Counted from the stretch's first letter, positions 11,044 to 22,497 are shown. The stretch: DNA of 64,000 nucleotides from Botryosphaeria dothidea (GCA_011503125.2 WWBZ02000007.1:1612001-1676000); one strand, 5' to 3'. The notes: generated by a model from the letters alone, not told the origin. Numbers and translations are program-made.

Positions 11044-12140
11044 TTATTGCTGCTTCTTCTGCGCGGAGGGGCCCATTTCTTTGCTAAAAGCGAAATAAGA
11101 CACCTCGAGGCCAGCAACAGCACTAACACCAACGTAGAGGATGAGAAAGAGGACGAGGCTGACAGAAACACCCATGAAGATGCCTAGAACCCGAGGTTAG
11201 CTGGATCGCATAGGCGTTGACCGGAGGCTGAGTACGTACCGGGAGAGAGAAACTGGTACTTCTCAAACAGAGCAACATCATCATCATCCTTGGCGCGGCT
11301 AGAGAGAGCACGCTTCATCTCAGTGTGCAGAGGGAATGTCTCATCCATCTCATAGCCCTGGACCGGATGCTGCTGCTTCGGAGGCGGGATTTGGTCGACG
11401 GCGGGAGGGGTGGTAGTATAGATGACGGTGTAGCTTTTCTCCTGAACGGTGGACATCAGAGCATCCAGGAACGCATCTAGAGCGTGTCAGATGCTGCTGA
11501 GCTTGGCGACAATCAGATGGCAATACGTACCGTTCTCGGTGAGGGAAGAAGTTCTCTCCTCGGGATTAGCGGATGGCGCGGTGAAGTCCAGCTTGATGAC
11601 GCGCGGGAAGTCGTCCTCAAGTGAAATGTAGCCGCCTGGGTGGACATGTTAGAGTGATGTTTCAGACGCAGAGCAGATGGACCTACTGGACGCGTCGACG
11701 TTCATTCTCGTGGCCTTGCACTGCTTCTCAACATACTTGGCCACAGCCTCGGCGTTGGTCCCGCCAACAACCTCATTGATGGAGCCAGTAGAGATGCCAG
11801 CCTCGGTGTTCTGGAATCGCGAGCGCAGCCAGGGTGCGGACCACTTGTTGTCGAAGTCGACAGGCGAGACGCCGGGCTGGTTGACGATGACGTAAGATTC
11901 CGAGGGGCAGCCCTGGAGGAGCTTCTCGATGGACTGAGTTGCGGAGGAAGAGGCGACGATGTTCTTGTTGGCAAAGTCGGGGATTGCACTGCGGTCTGCA
12001 GGTTAGCTTGCGCGGCGAGCTCGCTCAGACGTCGGGCTGGCCTACTCGGAGGAAGAGACGACGAAGAGCGGCGAGGTGCCCTGGAAAGCGGAGGCGGCGG
12101 AGATAGACAGAGCTATCGCGCCGACGGTTCGGAAAGCCAT
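11044..12140 (-). CDS. BIG1: BIG1-like ER membrane protein (Ac45/VOA1-type)
   Basis: ER membrane protein needed in yeast for normal beta-1,6-glucan in the cell wall. Related in its C-terminus to V-ATPase assembly factors (Ac45/VOA1). Five exons: 12046-12140, 11687-11988, 11531-11635, 11240-11476 and 11044-11183. They give 292 aa, in frame, with introns of 51-57 bp. Residues 1-18 form a signal peptide (MAFRTVGAIALSISAASA), and a lumenal domain follows. The last exon supplies a single transmembrane segment (about residues 247-270, FMGVSVSLVLFLILYVGVSA) and a short basic tail ending in KKQQ. The length fits BIG1 (roughly 290-340 aa). Divergent from the NF-X1 gene. The assignment rests on overall layout and remembered similarity. 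V-ATPase assembly factor is the alternative name. Confidence 0.75.
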
Positions 12141-12760
12141 GATGGATGTGCGGGCGGAGTCTGGGGTGGCTGCAGCACCTGGAGCTTGGGATGACCGCGA
12201 CGGTTGCGCTGGCCAGCTCGGGCCGTGTGTTTTCCCGGGCGCGCGGCGATAAGACGGGGCTGTTGGCTGGCTGTCGCGACCAGAGAACGGACTTGCACCT
12301 AGACCACCTCCGGCGTGGACCCTGGGGCAGCTGGCGTGCGGCGGAGCAGTTCCTGGGGCTGACTGCTGCGCATCGCCACAGGCGGTGCAACCAGGCGGCT
12401 GATTGTTGATATGATATGAGAGAGAGTGACTCAACAAGGCCGTGCGTCATCGCAGCGTCCCAGTGCGTCCGTCGCTCCGGACTTTTCTAGAGCTGAAGCC
12501 GACATAAAAGAACCCAGCTCTCGCCCCGCCACTCCCTCGGTCTTTCCTGTGCACTACACCCATCGTGAGACAACTGCGCAGTTTTCTCTTTCTCCCCCTT
12601 GTTCCAGTGGGCTATTTTTTTGAAGCCCACACCTGCGCCGCTGTCGTTGGCGCCTTCCGCGTTCACACCCCACAGCATCCCTACGACTCCAACCACCACT
12701 TCTACGCCAGACTCAATCCTGGATCGCATCAGAGTGACCCAGTCCTCCACGACGCCCAGC
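12141..12760. promoter_or_regulatory. Divergent promoter, BIG1 / NF-X1
   Basis: Holds the 5' flanks of BIG1 (-) and the NF-X1 gene (+). The frame of the NF-X1 gene is open back to 12599, but I take the ATG at 12761 as the start. No individual site stands out. Confidence 0.4.
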
Positions 12761-15700
12761 ATGTCTGCACTTGCTGACGTCGCACCGGCACCTCAAGCCC
12801 AACCCTCCAACGACGCACCCAGACGCCACCGCAATCGAAGGAGACCCAACCGTGGCGGCAATCAAGCGAACACCGAAAAATCCCACCAAGATCAGGCACT
12901 GCAGCAATCCGCCCCTGCCCCGCGTGGTAGAGGCGGCCGGGGAGGACGAGGCGGCCGGGGAGGACGAGGCGGCCGGGGAGGACGCGCTCAGCCGGGCGGC
13001 GATGCGCCTCTGGAATTGAGACCAGCTTCTGTAGCGCCCACGCCGCAGGAGTCTTCCGCTGAGTCATCGCCAGTTCCTGCGAACACTGGCAATGACAACC
13101 CCCAATCAAGGCGTGGTCGTATGGGTGGTCGCGGCGGAGGCGCTGAGGCCCGAGGAGGAAACTCAGCCAGACAGAACGTCAGGACATTGCAGGGCAGACA
13201 ATTCGGCGGACGATTGACGACATCTGAGGATGCTACAAGCACGCAGGTAGATGCTTCTCATTTACAGGCCGATGCTCCAGAATTTCTTCCCGGCCAGTCA
13301 GCTGCACCAAGACCCCCCAGAGCTCCTCAGCAACCACGCAAACGGCGAGCATCACGCTCTACGGCTCCTGATATTGCTACCAGGATCCACGATGACATCG
13401 ATAACGGCCTATATGAATGCGCTATCTGCACGAACGAGATTCAAAGAAACTCGAAGAGTTGGTCGTGCCGGACATGCTGGACTGTCTTCCACCTCGGTTG
13501 CATCAAGAAATGGGCCACTAATGAGGGCTCCGCGGCTGCCCGTCAACAGGCCCAGGGAGGTGATCTACCGCCCCCACGCCAATGGAGGTGTCCAGGTTGC
13601 AATCTTCCACAGGACGTTGTTCCTAAGGTATTTGCCTGTTGGTGTGAGAAGGAAGTCGATCCTAAGCCGCTTCCAGGGCTGCCTCCCTTTTCCTGTGGAA
13701 ACACTTGCTCAAGAAATCGCGTGATGCCGAAGAAGTGCCCACACCCATGCCCAGAGCTTTGCCATGCTGGACCATGCCCGCCATGTACACAGATGGGGCC
13801 CACGCGACTTTGTTTCTGCGGTCAAGAATCGAAGACCAGGAAGTGTCTCGATACAGACTATGAAAATGGATGGAGCTGTGGTCAGGTTTGCGGCGAGCTC
13901 ATGCCCTGCGGCGAGCATTTTTGCGACAAATCTTGCCATGAGGGCCTCTGTGGTGCCTGCGAGATTCGCGTCGAGGCACGCTGCTATTGCGGCCAAGTGG
14001 AAAAGAAGATATTGTGTTGCGACAGGAATGATGAGAAGGAGAGCAAGCGTCTTCACAAGAACGAAACGGGCGAGGAGATTCTGGAGGAATGGATTGGGCT
14101 TTTCGAATGCGGAAACATATGTTATCGCCACTTCGACTGCGGCAAGCACCAGTGCGAGCAGACCTGCCATGTCCAGGGAGCGAAGCCGACTCACTGCCCT
14201 CGCTCTCCCGATCTGGTCACGCACTGCGGGTGTGGCAAGACACCTCTTAAAGATATGACCGACAAAGTACGTACCAGCTGCGAGGATCGCATCCCGAGTT
14301 GCGACGAGCCATGCCTCAAGCCACTGGCGTGTGGCCACCCTTGCCAGCAGATTTGCCACTCTGACGATTGTCTGCCATGCACGAAGACAGTTTCAATCTC
14401 TTGTCGCTGTGGAAAGACGTCGCTCACCACAATCTGCCACCAAGGTATTGAGGAAAAGCCTCAATGCGTGAGAACATGTCGTGTCACCCTCAATTGCGGA
14501 CGTCATGAATGTGGCGAGCGCTGCTGTCCCGGAGAATCTAAAGCTGCACAACGTGCCGCGAACCGCCGCAAGCTCCGGCCACTCGATTCGGCGCCCACTC
14601 AGAGTCGAGAGGACAATTTTGAGGCAGAGCATATCTGCACACGGCCCTGTGGCCGTCTGCTGAAGTGTGGCAATCATCGCTGCCAAGAGCTCTGCCACAA
14701 GGGACCTTGCGGTAGTTGCCGTGAAGCTATTTTCGACGAGATCAGCTGCGACTGCGGTAGAACCGTACTGCAACCTCCTCTACCCTGTGGTACGAAGCCG
14801 CCGCCGTGCCGATTCCAATGCGAGCGGCCAAAGACTTGTGGACATCCACAGGTCGCCCACAACTGCCACCAGGACGACGAAGAGTGTCCGAAATGTCCTT
14901 TCCTCACCGTCAAGCCATGCATGTGTGGAAAGAACCAGCTAAAGAATCAACCGTGCTGGTTAATGGAGGCAAGATGCGGCGAGGTCTGTGGCAAGAAGCT
15001 CAAGTGTGGTGCGCACCGCTGCCGAAAGACTTGTCATAAGCTTGGCGAATGCGAGGACGCTGGGACATCATGCAAGCAAGCGTGCGGAAAGGAAAAGGCC
15101 TGCTGCGGCCATCCTTGCTCTAACCAATGCCACTCGCCCTATGCTTGTGATGAGAGCAAGCCTTGCCAGTACAAGATTCTTGTTACTTGTCCTTGCCAAC
15201 ACAACAAGCAAGAAGCAAAATGCCTGGGGACGAAGGACAGCGAAGGCAATCTGAAGAAGTCGCTGAAGTGTGATGATGAGTGTGCTAGGCTGGAGCGTAA
15301 CCGGAAGCTTGCGCTGGCTCTCAACGTTGACCCTGAGGCGCACAAGGACGACCATATCCCTTACTCTGCTGAGACACTGTCTCTGTATCAGCAGAATGTC
15401 CAATGGGCCCAGACACAGGAAAGAGAGTTCCGCGTCTTTGCAACCAGCCCTGAGGAGAAGAGGCTGCGATTCAAACCGATGCCCTCCCAGCAACGCGCTT
15501 TCATTCACGCTCTTGCTGAGGACTTCGGGCTCGATTCAGAAAGCATGGATCCTGAACCTCATCGTCATGTGGTCATCTACAAGACTCCGAGATTCGTTTC
15601 CGCACCTACGAAAACGATTGGAGAATGCGTCCGCATCCGATACAACCAGCGTACGGCTGCCACCGCAGCAGCACCCACCACCTCCGATGTATCAAAGAAG

Positions 15701-16459
15701 CTCAAGGCAAGCAACATGGTCGGAGACCCATATAACAGCTTCCTTGTGACGAATCCTCGTTTCGCGCTCACCATCGAAGAACTCCGCACCGCGATCCGCC
15801 CCGTCACCGACTCTGCCCCGATGGTCCAATTCGACATCTCCTTCCTCCCCACCGACGAAGTCGTACTCAAGGCCAACGCCACACTGCCCGAGCGCGACCT
15901 CGAAACCATACTCAAGAACGTCAAGGCCGGCCTTGCCCGCGAAGTACGTTCGCACGGCCTCGGTAGCATCCAGCTCTGCCGCTCCGACACTAGCCTGAAC
16001 ATCCTCCGTCGCGAGACGGACAGCGTGGCCAATGGCGGCTGGAGCCAGGTTGCGACTAAAGCAGCGGCGCCGCTGAGGCCCAGGCCGCAGCAGCAGACGC
16101 GGACCGTGTCGAACAGCTTTACGGTGTTGAGTCTGAGTAGCAAGAGTAAGGAGAGCAGGGAGAAGGCGTCGCAGAAGATCAAGAAGAAGGCCGTCGAGGA
16201 GGCCGTGGATGATTGGGAGACGGCGGAGATGATGGAGGAGGAGAAGGAGAGGTTGGAGAGCGGAGAGGCAAGCAAGGTAGCGAGCGGGGCCGTTACGGAA
16301 GATGAGGGGGAGGTTCTTCAGAATGAGGGTGTTGCTGAGGCTTCGGGGATAGACGAAGGGGATGCAGGTTCGGCAGAGGTTGACGAGAGGAAGGACGAGG
16401 AGGGAATTGCAGGCCCTGCGGACGCTGAACCTACTGTTGAGATACGCGGCTCGGACTGA
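12761..16459 (+). CDS. FAP1: NF-X1-type zinc finger / R3H protein
   Basis: Uninterrupted 1232-aa protein of the NF-X1 family (yeast FAP1, human NFX1). Family members combine a RING/PHD-like finger with E3 ligase potential and nucleic-acid binding. The order matches the family. The N-terminus is rich in Gly-Arg (GGRGG repeats, about residues 55-75). A RING-like finger begins at residue 220 (CAICTNEI...CRTCWTVFHLGC...WRCPGC). From about residue 327 to 800 there is a long series of Cys/His NF-X1 fingers, such as CPELCHAGPCPPC and CQELCHKGPCGSC. An R3H domain lies at about 890-945 (QQRAFIHALAEDFGLDSESM). The tail is acidic and Glu-rich. An in-frame ATG at 12599 would add 54 residues without family-like content. 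I chose 12761 (MSALADVAPAP). Confidence 0.93.
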   Translation: MSALADVAPAPQAQPSNDAPRRHRNRRRPNRGGNQANTEKSHQDQALQQSAPAPRGRGGRGGRGGRGGRGGRGGRAQPGGDAPLELRPASVAPTPQESSAESSPVPANTGNDNPQSRRGRMGGRGGGAEARGGNSARQNVRTLQGRQFGGRLTTSEDATSTQVDASHLQADAPEFLPGQSAAPRPPRAPQQPRKRRASRSTAPDIATRIHDDIDNGLYECAICTNEIQRNSKSWSCRTCWTVFHLGCIKKWATNEGSAAARQQAQGGDLPPPRQWRCPGCNLPQDVVPKVFACWCEKEVDPKPLPGLPPFSCGNTCSRNRVMPKKCPHPCPELCHAGPCPPCTQMGPTRLCFCGQESKTRKCLDTDYENGWSCGQVCGELMPCGEHFCDKSCHEGLCGACEIRVEARCYCGQVEKKILCCDRNDEKESKRLHKNETGEEILEEWIGLFECGNICYRHFDCGKHQCEQTCHVQGAKPTHCPRSPDLVTHCGCGKTPLKDMTDKVRTSCEDRIPSCDEPCLKPLACGHPCQQICHSDDCLPCTKTVSISCRCGKTSLTTICHQGIEEKPQCVRTCRVTLNCGRHECGERCCPGESKAAQRAANRRKLRPLDSAPTQSREDNFEAEHICTRPCGRLLKCGNHRCQELCHKGPCGSCREAIFDEISCDCGRTVLQPPLPCGTKPPPCRFQCERPKTCGHPQVAHNCHQDDEECPKCPFLTVKPCMCGKNQLKNQPCWLMEARCGEVCGKKLKCGAHRCRKTCHKLGECEDAGTSCKQACGKEKACCGHPCSNQCHSPYACDESKPCQYKILVTCPCQHNKQEAKCLGTKDSEGNLKKSLKCDDECARLERNRKLALALNVDPEAHKDDHIPYSAETLSLYQQNVQWAQTQEREFRVFATSPEEKRLRFKPMPSQQRAFIHALAEDFGLDSESMDPEPHRHVVIYKTPRFVSAPTKTIGECVRIRYNQRTAATAAAPTTSDVSKKLKASNMVGDPYNSFLVTNPRFALTIEELRTAIRPVTDSAPMVQFDISFLPTDEVVLKANATLPERDLETILKNVKAGLAREVRSHGLGSIQLCRSDTSLNILRRETDSVANGGWSQVATKAAAPLRPRPQQQTRTVSNSFTVLSLSSKSKESREKASQKIKKKAVEEAVDDWETAEMMEEEKERLESGEASKVASGAVTEDEGEVLQNEGVAEASGIDEGDAGSAEVDERKDEEGIAGPADAEPTVEIRGSD
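12931..12984 (+). repeat. 18-bp tandem repeat, three copies
   Basis: Unit AGGCGGCCGGGGAGGACG occurs three times in direct succession (12931-12948, 12949-12966, 12967-12984). It encodes the Gly-Arg-rich stretch of the NF-X1 protein. Perfect copies suggest slippage and likely length variation between strains. Confidence 0.85.
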
Positions 16460-17485
16460 ACTGGAGGCGCTCCTTGATCATGATATCCTATTAGAAAACA
16501 ACTGGAGCAAGACAGACAGTAAAAGAAAAATGAAGTTTAAAAAAATACTGAATACTTGCTTGGTGCAGTGATGAGTCGAGACCCGTCTGCGCCTTCGGGC
16601 GGTTGAGAATGCTCATTGATCTGTTTCTCTTTGCTGGAGCTGCTGTTTCTGTGCAAGTGTTATTACTGCCATCGAAGAGATCGCCGTTACAGACTGAAAA
16701 GAAAGAAAACATGGAATGACTGAAACAGCATCGGGGAAACATTATTCAAGACAACATGTGTTATCTGGAAGCAATCAGCCAAACACCTGCTCACCAAATC
16801 CAGCACCAAATCAACACGCTCTTTACCTTGTCTATTCTTTGCATTTTCGTACATTTCCTACCTACATTTGAGTGGAAAGCAAGAAAGAAAAACCCCGCCT
16901 CGCAAAACCCCCCTAAAATCCTGCTCCATTCGCAAAAACGTCGGGGGTCTCATGCAACGCACGCAAAAGAAAAAAAAAGGTCGAAAGTGCAATATGAAAA
17001 TTGAAGAAGCAAAAGCCCGTGGAGTTTCTCCAGATTCGTCTACGCCCACATTTGACTCCGCTATCCGAAGGATACGAGAAGAGAAAAAGAAGCCCAAATC
17101 ATCGCAAACCACCCAATGGGAATCCTTTTCTTTTTTCTTTTCATGCATTTTACGCCCGAAAGGGTGAATGAGCAGCATACGTAAGGAGAAAAGGGGACCG
17201 AAGCGGAAGGCCGTAAGCAGAGAAACCGTTTCGAGGTAAACGCCGATATCAATGATGAAGTGACTGGACAGTATCGAAGTTGCAGGCTCATCTGTCGATT
17301 CGATTCGTGTCACCGCTGTGCTGTACTTGTATATCAGCGGCCGAGCGACATGCGCAGACGCTGACATACAAATGTTAAGAAGTTGATGGCAACAAGAGTC
17401 GTCGAGATAGCGATGTAATCCGTCATCGATGGACCTTCCAAACTGTCAGATACATCGATCGTTCTCGGTTCAAAATTTTCTGAGC
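16460..17485. other. Intergenic between convergent NF-X1 and PRP39
   Basis: 3' flanks of both genes, with A-rich and pyrimidine-rich runs. A 169-codon minus frame at 16858-17367 has no family features and unusual composition, so I did not call it. Confidence 0.5.
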
Positions 17486-19715
17486 TCATACCAGGTCATT
17501 GACTTTCAGGTAATGCTTCGCGAATACACCTACCATCTCCGTGACTGTAACGTCCTTGCGGTCCGACGAACCGGCCTGTGCTGGGGCGGAGTTCACCCCC
17601 GGCCTGGAAGAAGGAAGAGCAACTGTCAGGTATTTAACCGTTCTTTGCCAATTGGTATGTTCATGCATTACTTACCCGTCCGCAATCTGGTCCAGTTGGA
17701 GAAACTCCTTCGCGGCGTCCTTGTCACCGTTCTCCATCAAGTAGATCATGAAGTCGTAGGTCAGATCTCTGATTTCGTCCTGCAATAACTTGCTCCTGTG
17801 GGCAACAGTGTCGTGAACCTGCCTGATCGCCTCCAAGTGCTGTTTCTGAGTAGCCTCAGAAGTCGGCTGGGCCATCTCAAACTTGAGATAATCCTCCCAG
17901 AACTGACGAACACCAAGATAAGCCTGCGAATTGGTCTGGAACAGTTGACGCGCCTCATCAACAGCACCCTTGGACTTCCACAGGAGCTGCGCCCACTTGG
18001 CAACGAATGTGCCTTTAGCGTAGTTGCTAACTTCGGGCGCCTCAATCTGCTCGCGGTAGATCTTGATAGCGGCATCGACACCATCCTGCCTCTTTGCAAG
18101 GTTGGCCCAAGAGTTCACGGTCTCGATGTGACCCGGAAGATTGAACAGGATGGCCTCGTGAATACCGTGGGCAATGTCAACACGTCCAGTCGACTCCTCG
18201 AATACGGCGTAGTGGAGACGAACAGTAGGGCGGGCGATTGGGACATAGATGCAGCTGGCACGCATGTAGATGTTGCGTTCCTCCTCTTGGTGGCCCGCCT
18301 GCCGGCCCGTCCAGCGGGCATAGCGGAGCCAAAACCTGTCCTCATAGGCACATGTGACAAGGCACCTCTCGTACAAGAACTGGGTGCGCTCGAAGCTACC
18401 CTCAGCCTCCTCGAAGTCCAGGTACTTGTCCCAGTTGGTCAGCTGAGCCTCATCCAGCTCGGTAACGTGGAAGTATGGGCGCTTGATCTCTTGCTCATAG
18501 GTCCAGCGCCTGGTCGTCTCCGTCTGCGTCTTGTGGAAGATCTCAAGATGGTAGGTGTCAATGCGGGCGCGCAAATCACGCTCGATTTCGATCTCTGTCT
18601 TGGCGCTCGAGGCCGGATCCATCATGATCTCGTCGCGAAACTGCTTCAGCATAGCCTCCGGAACAAGCTCGGTAATGGGCCGGGTCTGAGCAAGCTGGCG
18701 GAAGCGCTCAAAGTAGCGAGCGTACTGGTGCATGGGAATGGCGATGACGCGATTAAGAATGACGAAGATCCTGTCGATCGACTCGAGCCGTTCCTCAAAC
18801 TCCAGATATTTATCCCAGAAGGGATGGGCCAGGAAGTCCAGCCCAACGCAGGCAGCGCCGCGCTCGAAGAGCCTGTGAGACAGTGTCAGCATGGTCTAGG
18901 CCCAGTGCGAAAGGGGAGATATGGAGTGGGTAGGGCAGCAAACAAGTTCGATGTGAATTCTCGAGAGCGCGGTTAGGGTGTCCAAATTCATGCGAGATCG
19001 GATGAAGGGGCTTTTGGTCAGCTGCCATGCGCGGCAGTTCCAAAGACAAGGCAAGGAAAGCGTCTGAAGACACAGCGTGAGAGGCCGCAACACGGTCAGG
19101 AGGTTGGCTCTGAGGTCTCACCAAGCTCCAAGCTACGCCCAGGCCGAGCAGTGTGGGTTTCACCGGAGGAGGTCGGCAGTTGGCACAAGGCCTTTGCAAT
19201 GGTCGCAGGAGCTGAATGTTGAGTATGGGGAAGGAAAGGCCAGCCTCTGATACTTACTCTCGAATCACGTCAGAGTCGTGATTGGTCTCGACCTTGAAGC
19301 CGCAGTAGTTGGCCCACAGGTCGACGGAGCTGGCGATGCTGGCGACACCGCGCTCGTAGACCATCTCGGCGGCCTCGGTGCCGGCGATCGAGAACTCAAG
19401 GTCGGCGTACTTCTTCCAGTATCCGAAGAATAGCGGGAAACGAGCGAGGAAACGGTCGTAGATGGTGCGAGTAGCGGCGATGGAGTTGGGGCTCGAGTTG
19501 CGGTTCAAGCCGCCCTCGAGGCCCTCGGAGCAGCGAACCAGCTTCTCCCAGGACTCAAAATCGTCGGGGGCATCGAGCTGGGAGGAAGAGGGCGTGCGGT
19601 CAGCTTGAGAGGGGCGCAGTGACGCGTCGGGATTGCGGAGCGAACTTACGACTTCCTGGTTCAACTTCTTCAGCTCGGCGTACTCGTCGCCGTCGAGGAA
19701 GTGAAGGTCGGCCAT
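17486..19715 (-). CDS. PRP39: U1 snRNP splicing factor Prp39
   Basis: U1 snRNP-associated factor that helps recognise the 5' splice site. Four exons (19650-19715, 19258-19577, 17676-18872, 17486-17603) give 566 aa in frame. The protein is built of HAT (half-a-TPR) repeats, visible as spaced aromatic and Glu patterns: FPLFFGYWKKYADLEF, HPFWDKYLEFEERLE, NWDKYLDFEEAEGSFERTQF and VRQFWEDYLKFE. Intron 1 (72 bp) is in frame and stop-free. Intron 2 is unusually long for this window (385 bp, 18873-19257), and the protein match continues directly across it (DVIRE to LFERGAACVGLDF). The last intron (17604-17675) leads to a short tail ending KVNDLV. A further intron in the tail is possible, so the extreme C-terminus is less sure. 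Confidence 0.9.
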
Positions 19716-20152
19716 GGCGTCTGGCTCGCGCAGGACGTCGGAAATGGCAACACGGTCGCGGGTGGGTGAGGTTGATGGCGAGAGCGCAGACAGGTGTTGC
19801 GGTGTGTGTTGACGGGAGGAACAGCGACAGGGCGTGAGGTAAAGCTGGGTTGAAGTGCTGTCGCGACGCCAGGACGCAGAGCCTCACCGCCCGCCGCTCG
19901 GTCGCGGGGCCATTGCCGCCTGCAGCTCCGCCGCCGCTCCGCGCCCCTCCAGCTGCCCGTTCGTGCACCATTCACGCCGTGCGCACTGCCTCGTTTGAGC
20001 CGGTATAGGGCAAAGAAAAAAAAGGTATCCATTGAAGCCTACTGTGGACGTCGGCACAGTCCAAAGAATGGTATATGTAGTTGCTATCCGCCGCAGCGCG
20101 CTCCTAACGCCCTTCGCTGAACAAGTTCCCGCTTCCCTCCCGTACCCCTTCG
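19716..20152. promoter_or_regulatory. PRP39 upstream region
   Basis: 5' flank of PRP39 (-) and 3' flank of the next minus-strand gene. Only chance open frames. No single site identified. Confidence 0.35.
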
Positions 20153-21361
20153 TCACGATGCCTTCTGGTCTTTCATGTACTTCAATGTGTCGCTTGCCGC
20201 GAATGAGAATGGGCTCTTGGACATGTCCGGGCTGCGCGGGCTGATGGGCAGCGCAAACAAGTCATCCTCGCGGTCGTCGTCCTCCGCTCCCGCCGCCGAC
20301 GAGGTCGGCACTGCGCTGAACCCTCCGGCAAATGCATTCAGCGATCCCATGCCCGTGGCCTGCTGCTGCTGCTGTGCGAGGATCTCGGGCGGCGGCGCTG
20401 CCGCCGCCACCCTCCGGGGAGCAGCCTGCGCGTCCTGCGCCAGCTGAGAAGGCGCCTGTGCCTGATTCTGCTGCTGCTGCTGTGACGGCTGCGGCGGTTT
20501 TGCTGCCAGCACTGCTGGGTTCTCCTTGAAGGCCGCGAAAGACGACACGGCCACGTCCGACGACTCCGGCGACAGCGGGCCAGCGGGCGCCGGGCCCTCG
20601 TCCTTGCTGCTCCCTGCGCCGCGCGCCGCCAGCTCCTTCTCGCTCGTGCCAATCTTCAGCCCCTTGAGCTTGTCCATCAGGCGGCCGCCGCCGGGGGACC
20701 GCGGGCTGCTCGGGCTGGCCGGGTTCTCGCTCTTGGGCATGCTGATGCTGGGCCTCGACGAGACACCAAAGTTCTGCTCGATCCACTCCTTCTCCTGCAT
20801 GGCCATGACGAAGGCAATGCCCTCGACGTTGTTGCGCGCCTCGGCCTCGATCTCCTTCTGCAACGCCTGCAGCCGGCGCTTCGCCCAGATGGTGTGCAAC
20901 ACGCCCTTCTTGCCGGCCTGGCGCGCGGTGGCGCCCAGCTCGGGCGGGAAGATGGCAGGCAGCGAGTTGGTGCGCCAGGTCACGGCGGGCTTCGAGGCAT
21001 CGGCCGGGCGGTGCGTCAGCGTGACGGTGGGCGGGACGGGCACGCCCGGCGGCAGCAGGAAGTACAGGCGGTTGACGTCGCTGCTCGTCTGGTCGTCGGC
21101 CGGCAGCACGGTGCTCTTGCCCTCCCACGAGATGTGCCAGTCGCCGCGGTTGTTGCGCGTCGTGTCGTCGTCCTCCCACTCGACCATCAGGATCTTGGTG
21201 CCCTCCTGGCCGTGGCCGGCCTCGAACTCGAAGCGCACCAGCGCGTTCGAGTTGGACAGGCTCGGCGACTCGACCTCGTCCTTGAAGCTGCCATCGCCGG
21301 CCGACGTGTCGACGGGGTTGAAGGGCGGCGGTGTTGTCGACGTCGCGGACGCTTGCGCCAT
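20153..21361 (-). CDS. Conserved-looking fungal protein of unknown function
   Basis: Intronless, 402 aa. I do not recognise a named family. Residues about 38-150 look like a folded beta-rich domain (VRFEFEAGHGQEGTKILMVEWED, then DWHISWEGKSTVLPAD, RLYFLLPPGVPVPPTVTLTH). A helical segment follows (about 150-205, AKRRLQALQKEIEAEARNN). The second half is disordered and rich in Ser, Pro, Ala and Gln, with two Gln runs (SQQQQQNQ, AQQQQQA) and SP sites (PRSPD, PISPRSPD). The coding bias is strongly GC-rich, so long frames also open on the other strand. I prefer this one because it has domain-like amphipathic patterning and a clean start. Cellular role unknown. Confidence 0.75.
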   Translation of the reverse strand: MAQASATSTTPPPFNPVDTSAGDGSFKDEVESPSLSNSNALVRFEFEAGHGQEGTKILMVEWEDDDTTRNNRGDWHISWEGKSTVLPADDQTSSDVNRLYFLLPPGVPVPPTVTLTHRPADASKPAVTWRTNSLPAIFPPELGATARQAGKKGVLHTIWAKRRLQALQKEIEAEARNNVEGIAFVMAMQEKEWIEQNFGVSSRPSISMPKSENPASPSSPRSPGGGRLMDKLKGLKIGTSEKELAARGAGSSKDEGPAPAGPLSPESSDVAVSSFAAFKENPAVLAAKPPQPSQQQQQNQAQAPSQLAQDAQAAPRRVAAAAPPPEILAQQQQQATGMGSLNAFAGGFSAVPTSSAAGAEDDDREDDLFALPISPRSPDMSKSPFSFAASDTLKYMKDQKAS

Positions 21362-22497
21362 TACGAGCAGCGCGCAGGTGCAGGAACGAGGCGGAGCGAT
21401 GCGGAGTACTCGATCTGGTGCGGCGGAGTGCAGAGACTGTAGGGCGCTTCGAAAAGGCTACACGGTCGATATCGGCAGGCGACGCAAGACTTGACGGCTC
21501 CGGCGTACAGGTAGTCTAGAGGCGCGAATCAGACGTGCCATCTCTCTCCGAAGCAACAGTGCCGTCTGATTTCTTGGTGGACTTCTATTTTTGGAAATGC
21601 TCCGTCTTATTCATGGTCTGTGCTGCTCATGCGTAGTCAGCCGCGCCGAGCTGTAACAGAATCGAGATTGGCCAAATTTTACGCCTGCCTCGCCGCCAGA
21701 CCTCCAATCTCATGGAGACCCCGGCCCTGCGAACCGCATCGCTCTTGCAGAAGAACCGCATGCTGCACCAAGCCGGTCCGATAGGCACGCCTGGCCGGCC
21801 AACAGGACGAACACGCCTAACGAGCCTTTCGGACGGATAGACGCCGCGGAAGCCCTATCCATTCCCCCGCTCTAAAACCACATGCAAACCCGCTTGCCCC
21901 CTAATGGCCTTATTGGCCCCATTTCGCTTTCGCCAGTCACGTTTCGCACTTGGGCCCAAGATTGCTAATAGCGATCAGCGAGATCCCCTTCATTCGGAGA
22001 ACAGCTCTCTTCAGGCTTCCTGTCCTAAGTAAATGCTCTGTCTATGGTACACTCGCTGAAATGTGTCTTCGTAACACTGCTCCAGCAACAATCTCCCCAC
22101 CTCCCCCTATCAGCATGAAATTGGCCCCCGAACCCTCCCAAGACGCTTAGCGCACGAAGCTTAGCGCAGAATATGCTCTGAACATGCATCCGAACTCGTC
22201 AAGTCATCCGGTAATGCTTTGTTCTCCTGAACGCCGTAAGCCAGGTGATGCAGTCCCGTTCAAATGCTTACTGTCTAATCAATGCGAGAGAAATTAAAAA
22301 GTGGGTATAAAGCGATGGTGAAAGGAATATGTGCAGAAGAAAGGTAATAGTGTATGGTATGTGTATGTCGTTGATCCTGCAGTCCGTTGCGGGTATCATT
22401 TGGGTATATCGGCCGTCTCTTCGTGTTCAAATGGTATGTACTTCCGTCGTCTTTGCTCGGGGTTTGAGCGGACCAGGATGGACCAGTAGGAGGGCTT
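21362..22497. other. Intergenic, no gene seen
   Basis: Upstream region of the unknown 402-aa gene and 3' flank of the Zn(II)2Cys6 factor. No recognisable gene or RNA. Confidence 0.45.

Noticed and set aside
12599..12760. N-terminal extension of the NF-X1 protein
   Set aside because: 54 Pro/Thr-rich residues read from the probable leader; MSALADV at 12761 is a better start.
16858..17367. 169-codon minus-strand frame
   Set aside because: No domains, odd composition from a pyrimidine/purine-rich 3' flank, and no splice partners.
17798..18976. 392-codon frame antisense to PRP39
   Set aside because: Mirrors a well-supported HAT-repeat gene and is open only because of GC-rich codon bias.
20262..21179. 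305-codon minus frame and 322-codon plus frame overlapping the unknown 402-aa gene
   Set aside because: Arg/Gly/Ala-rich products typical of shifted frames in high-GC DNA; the chosen frame has domain-like patterning and a clean start.
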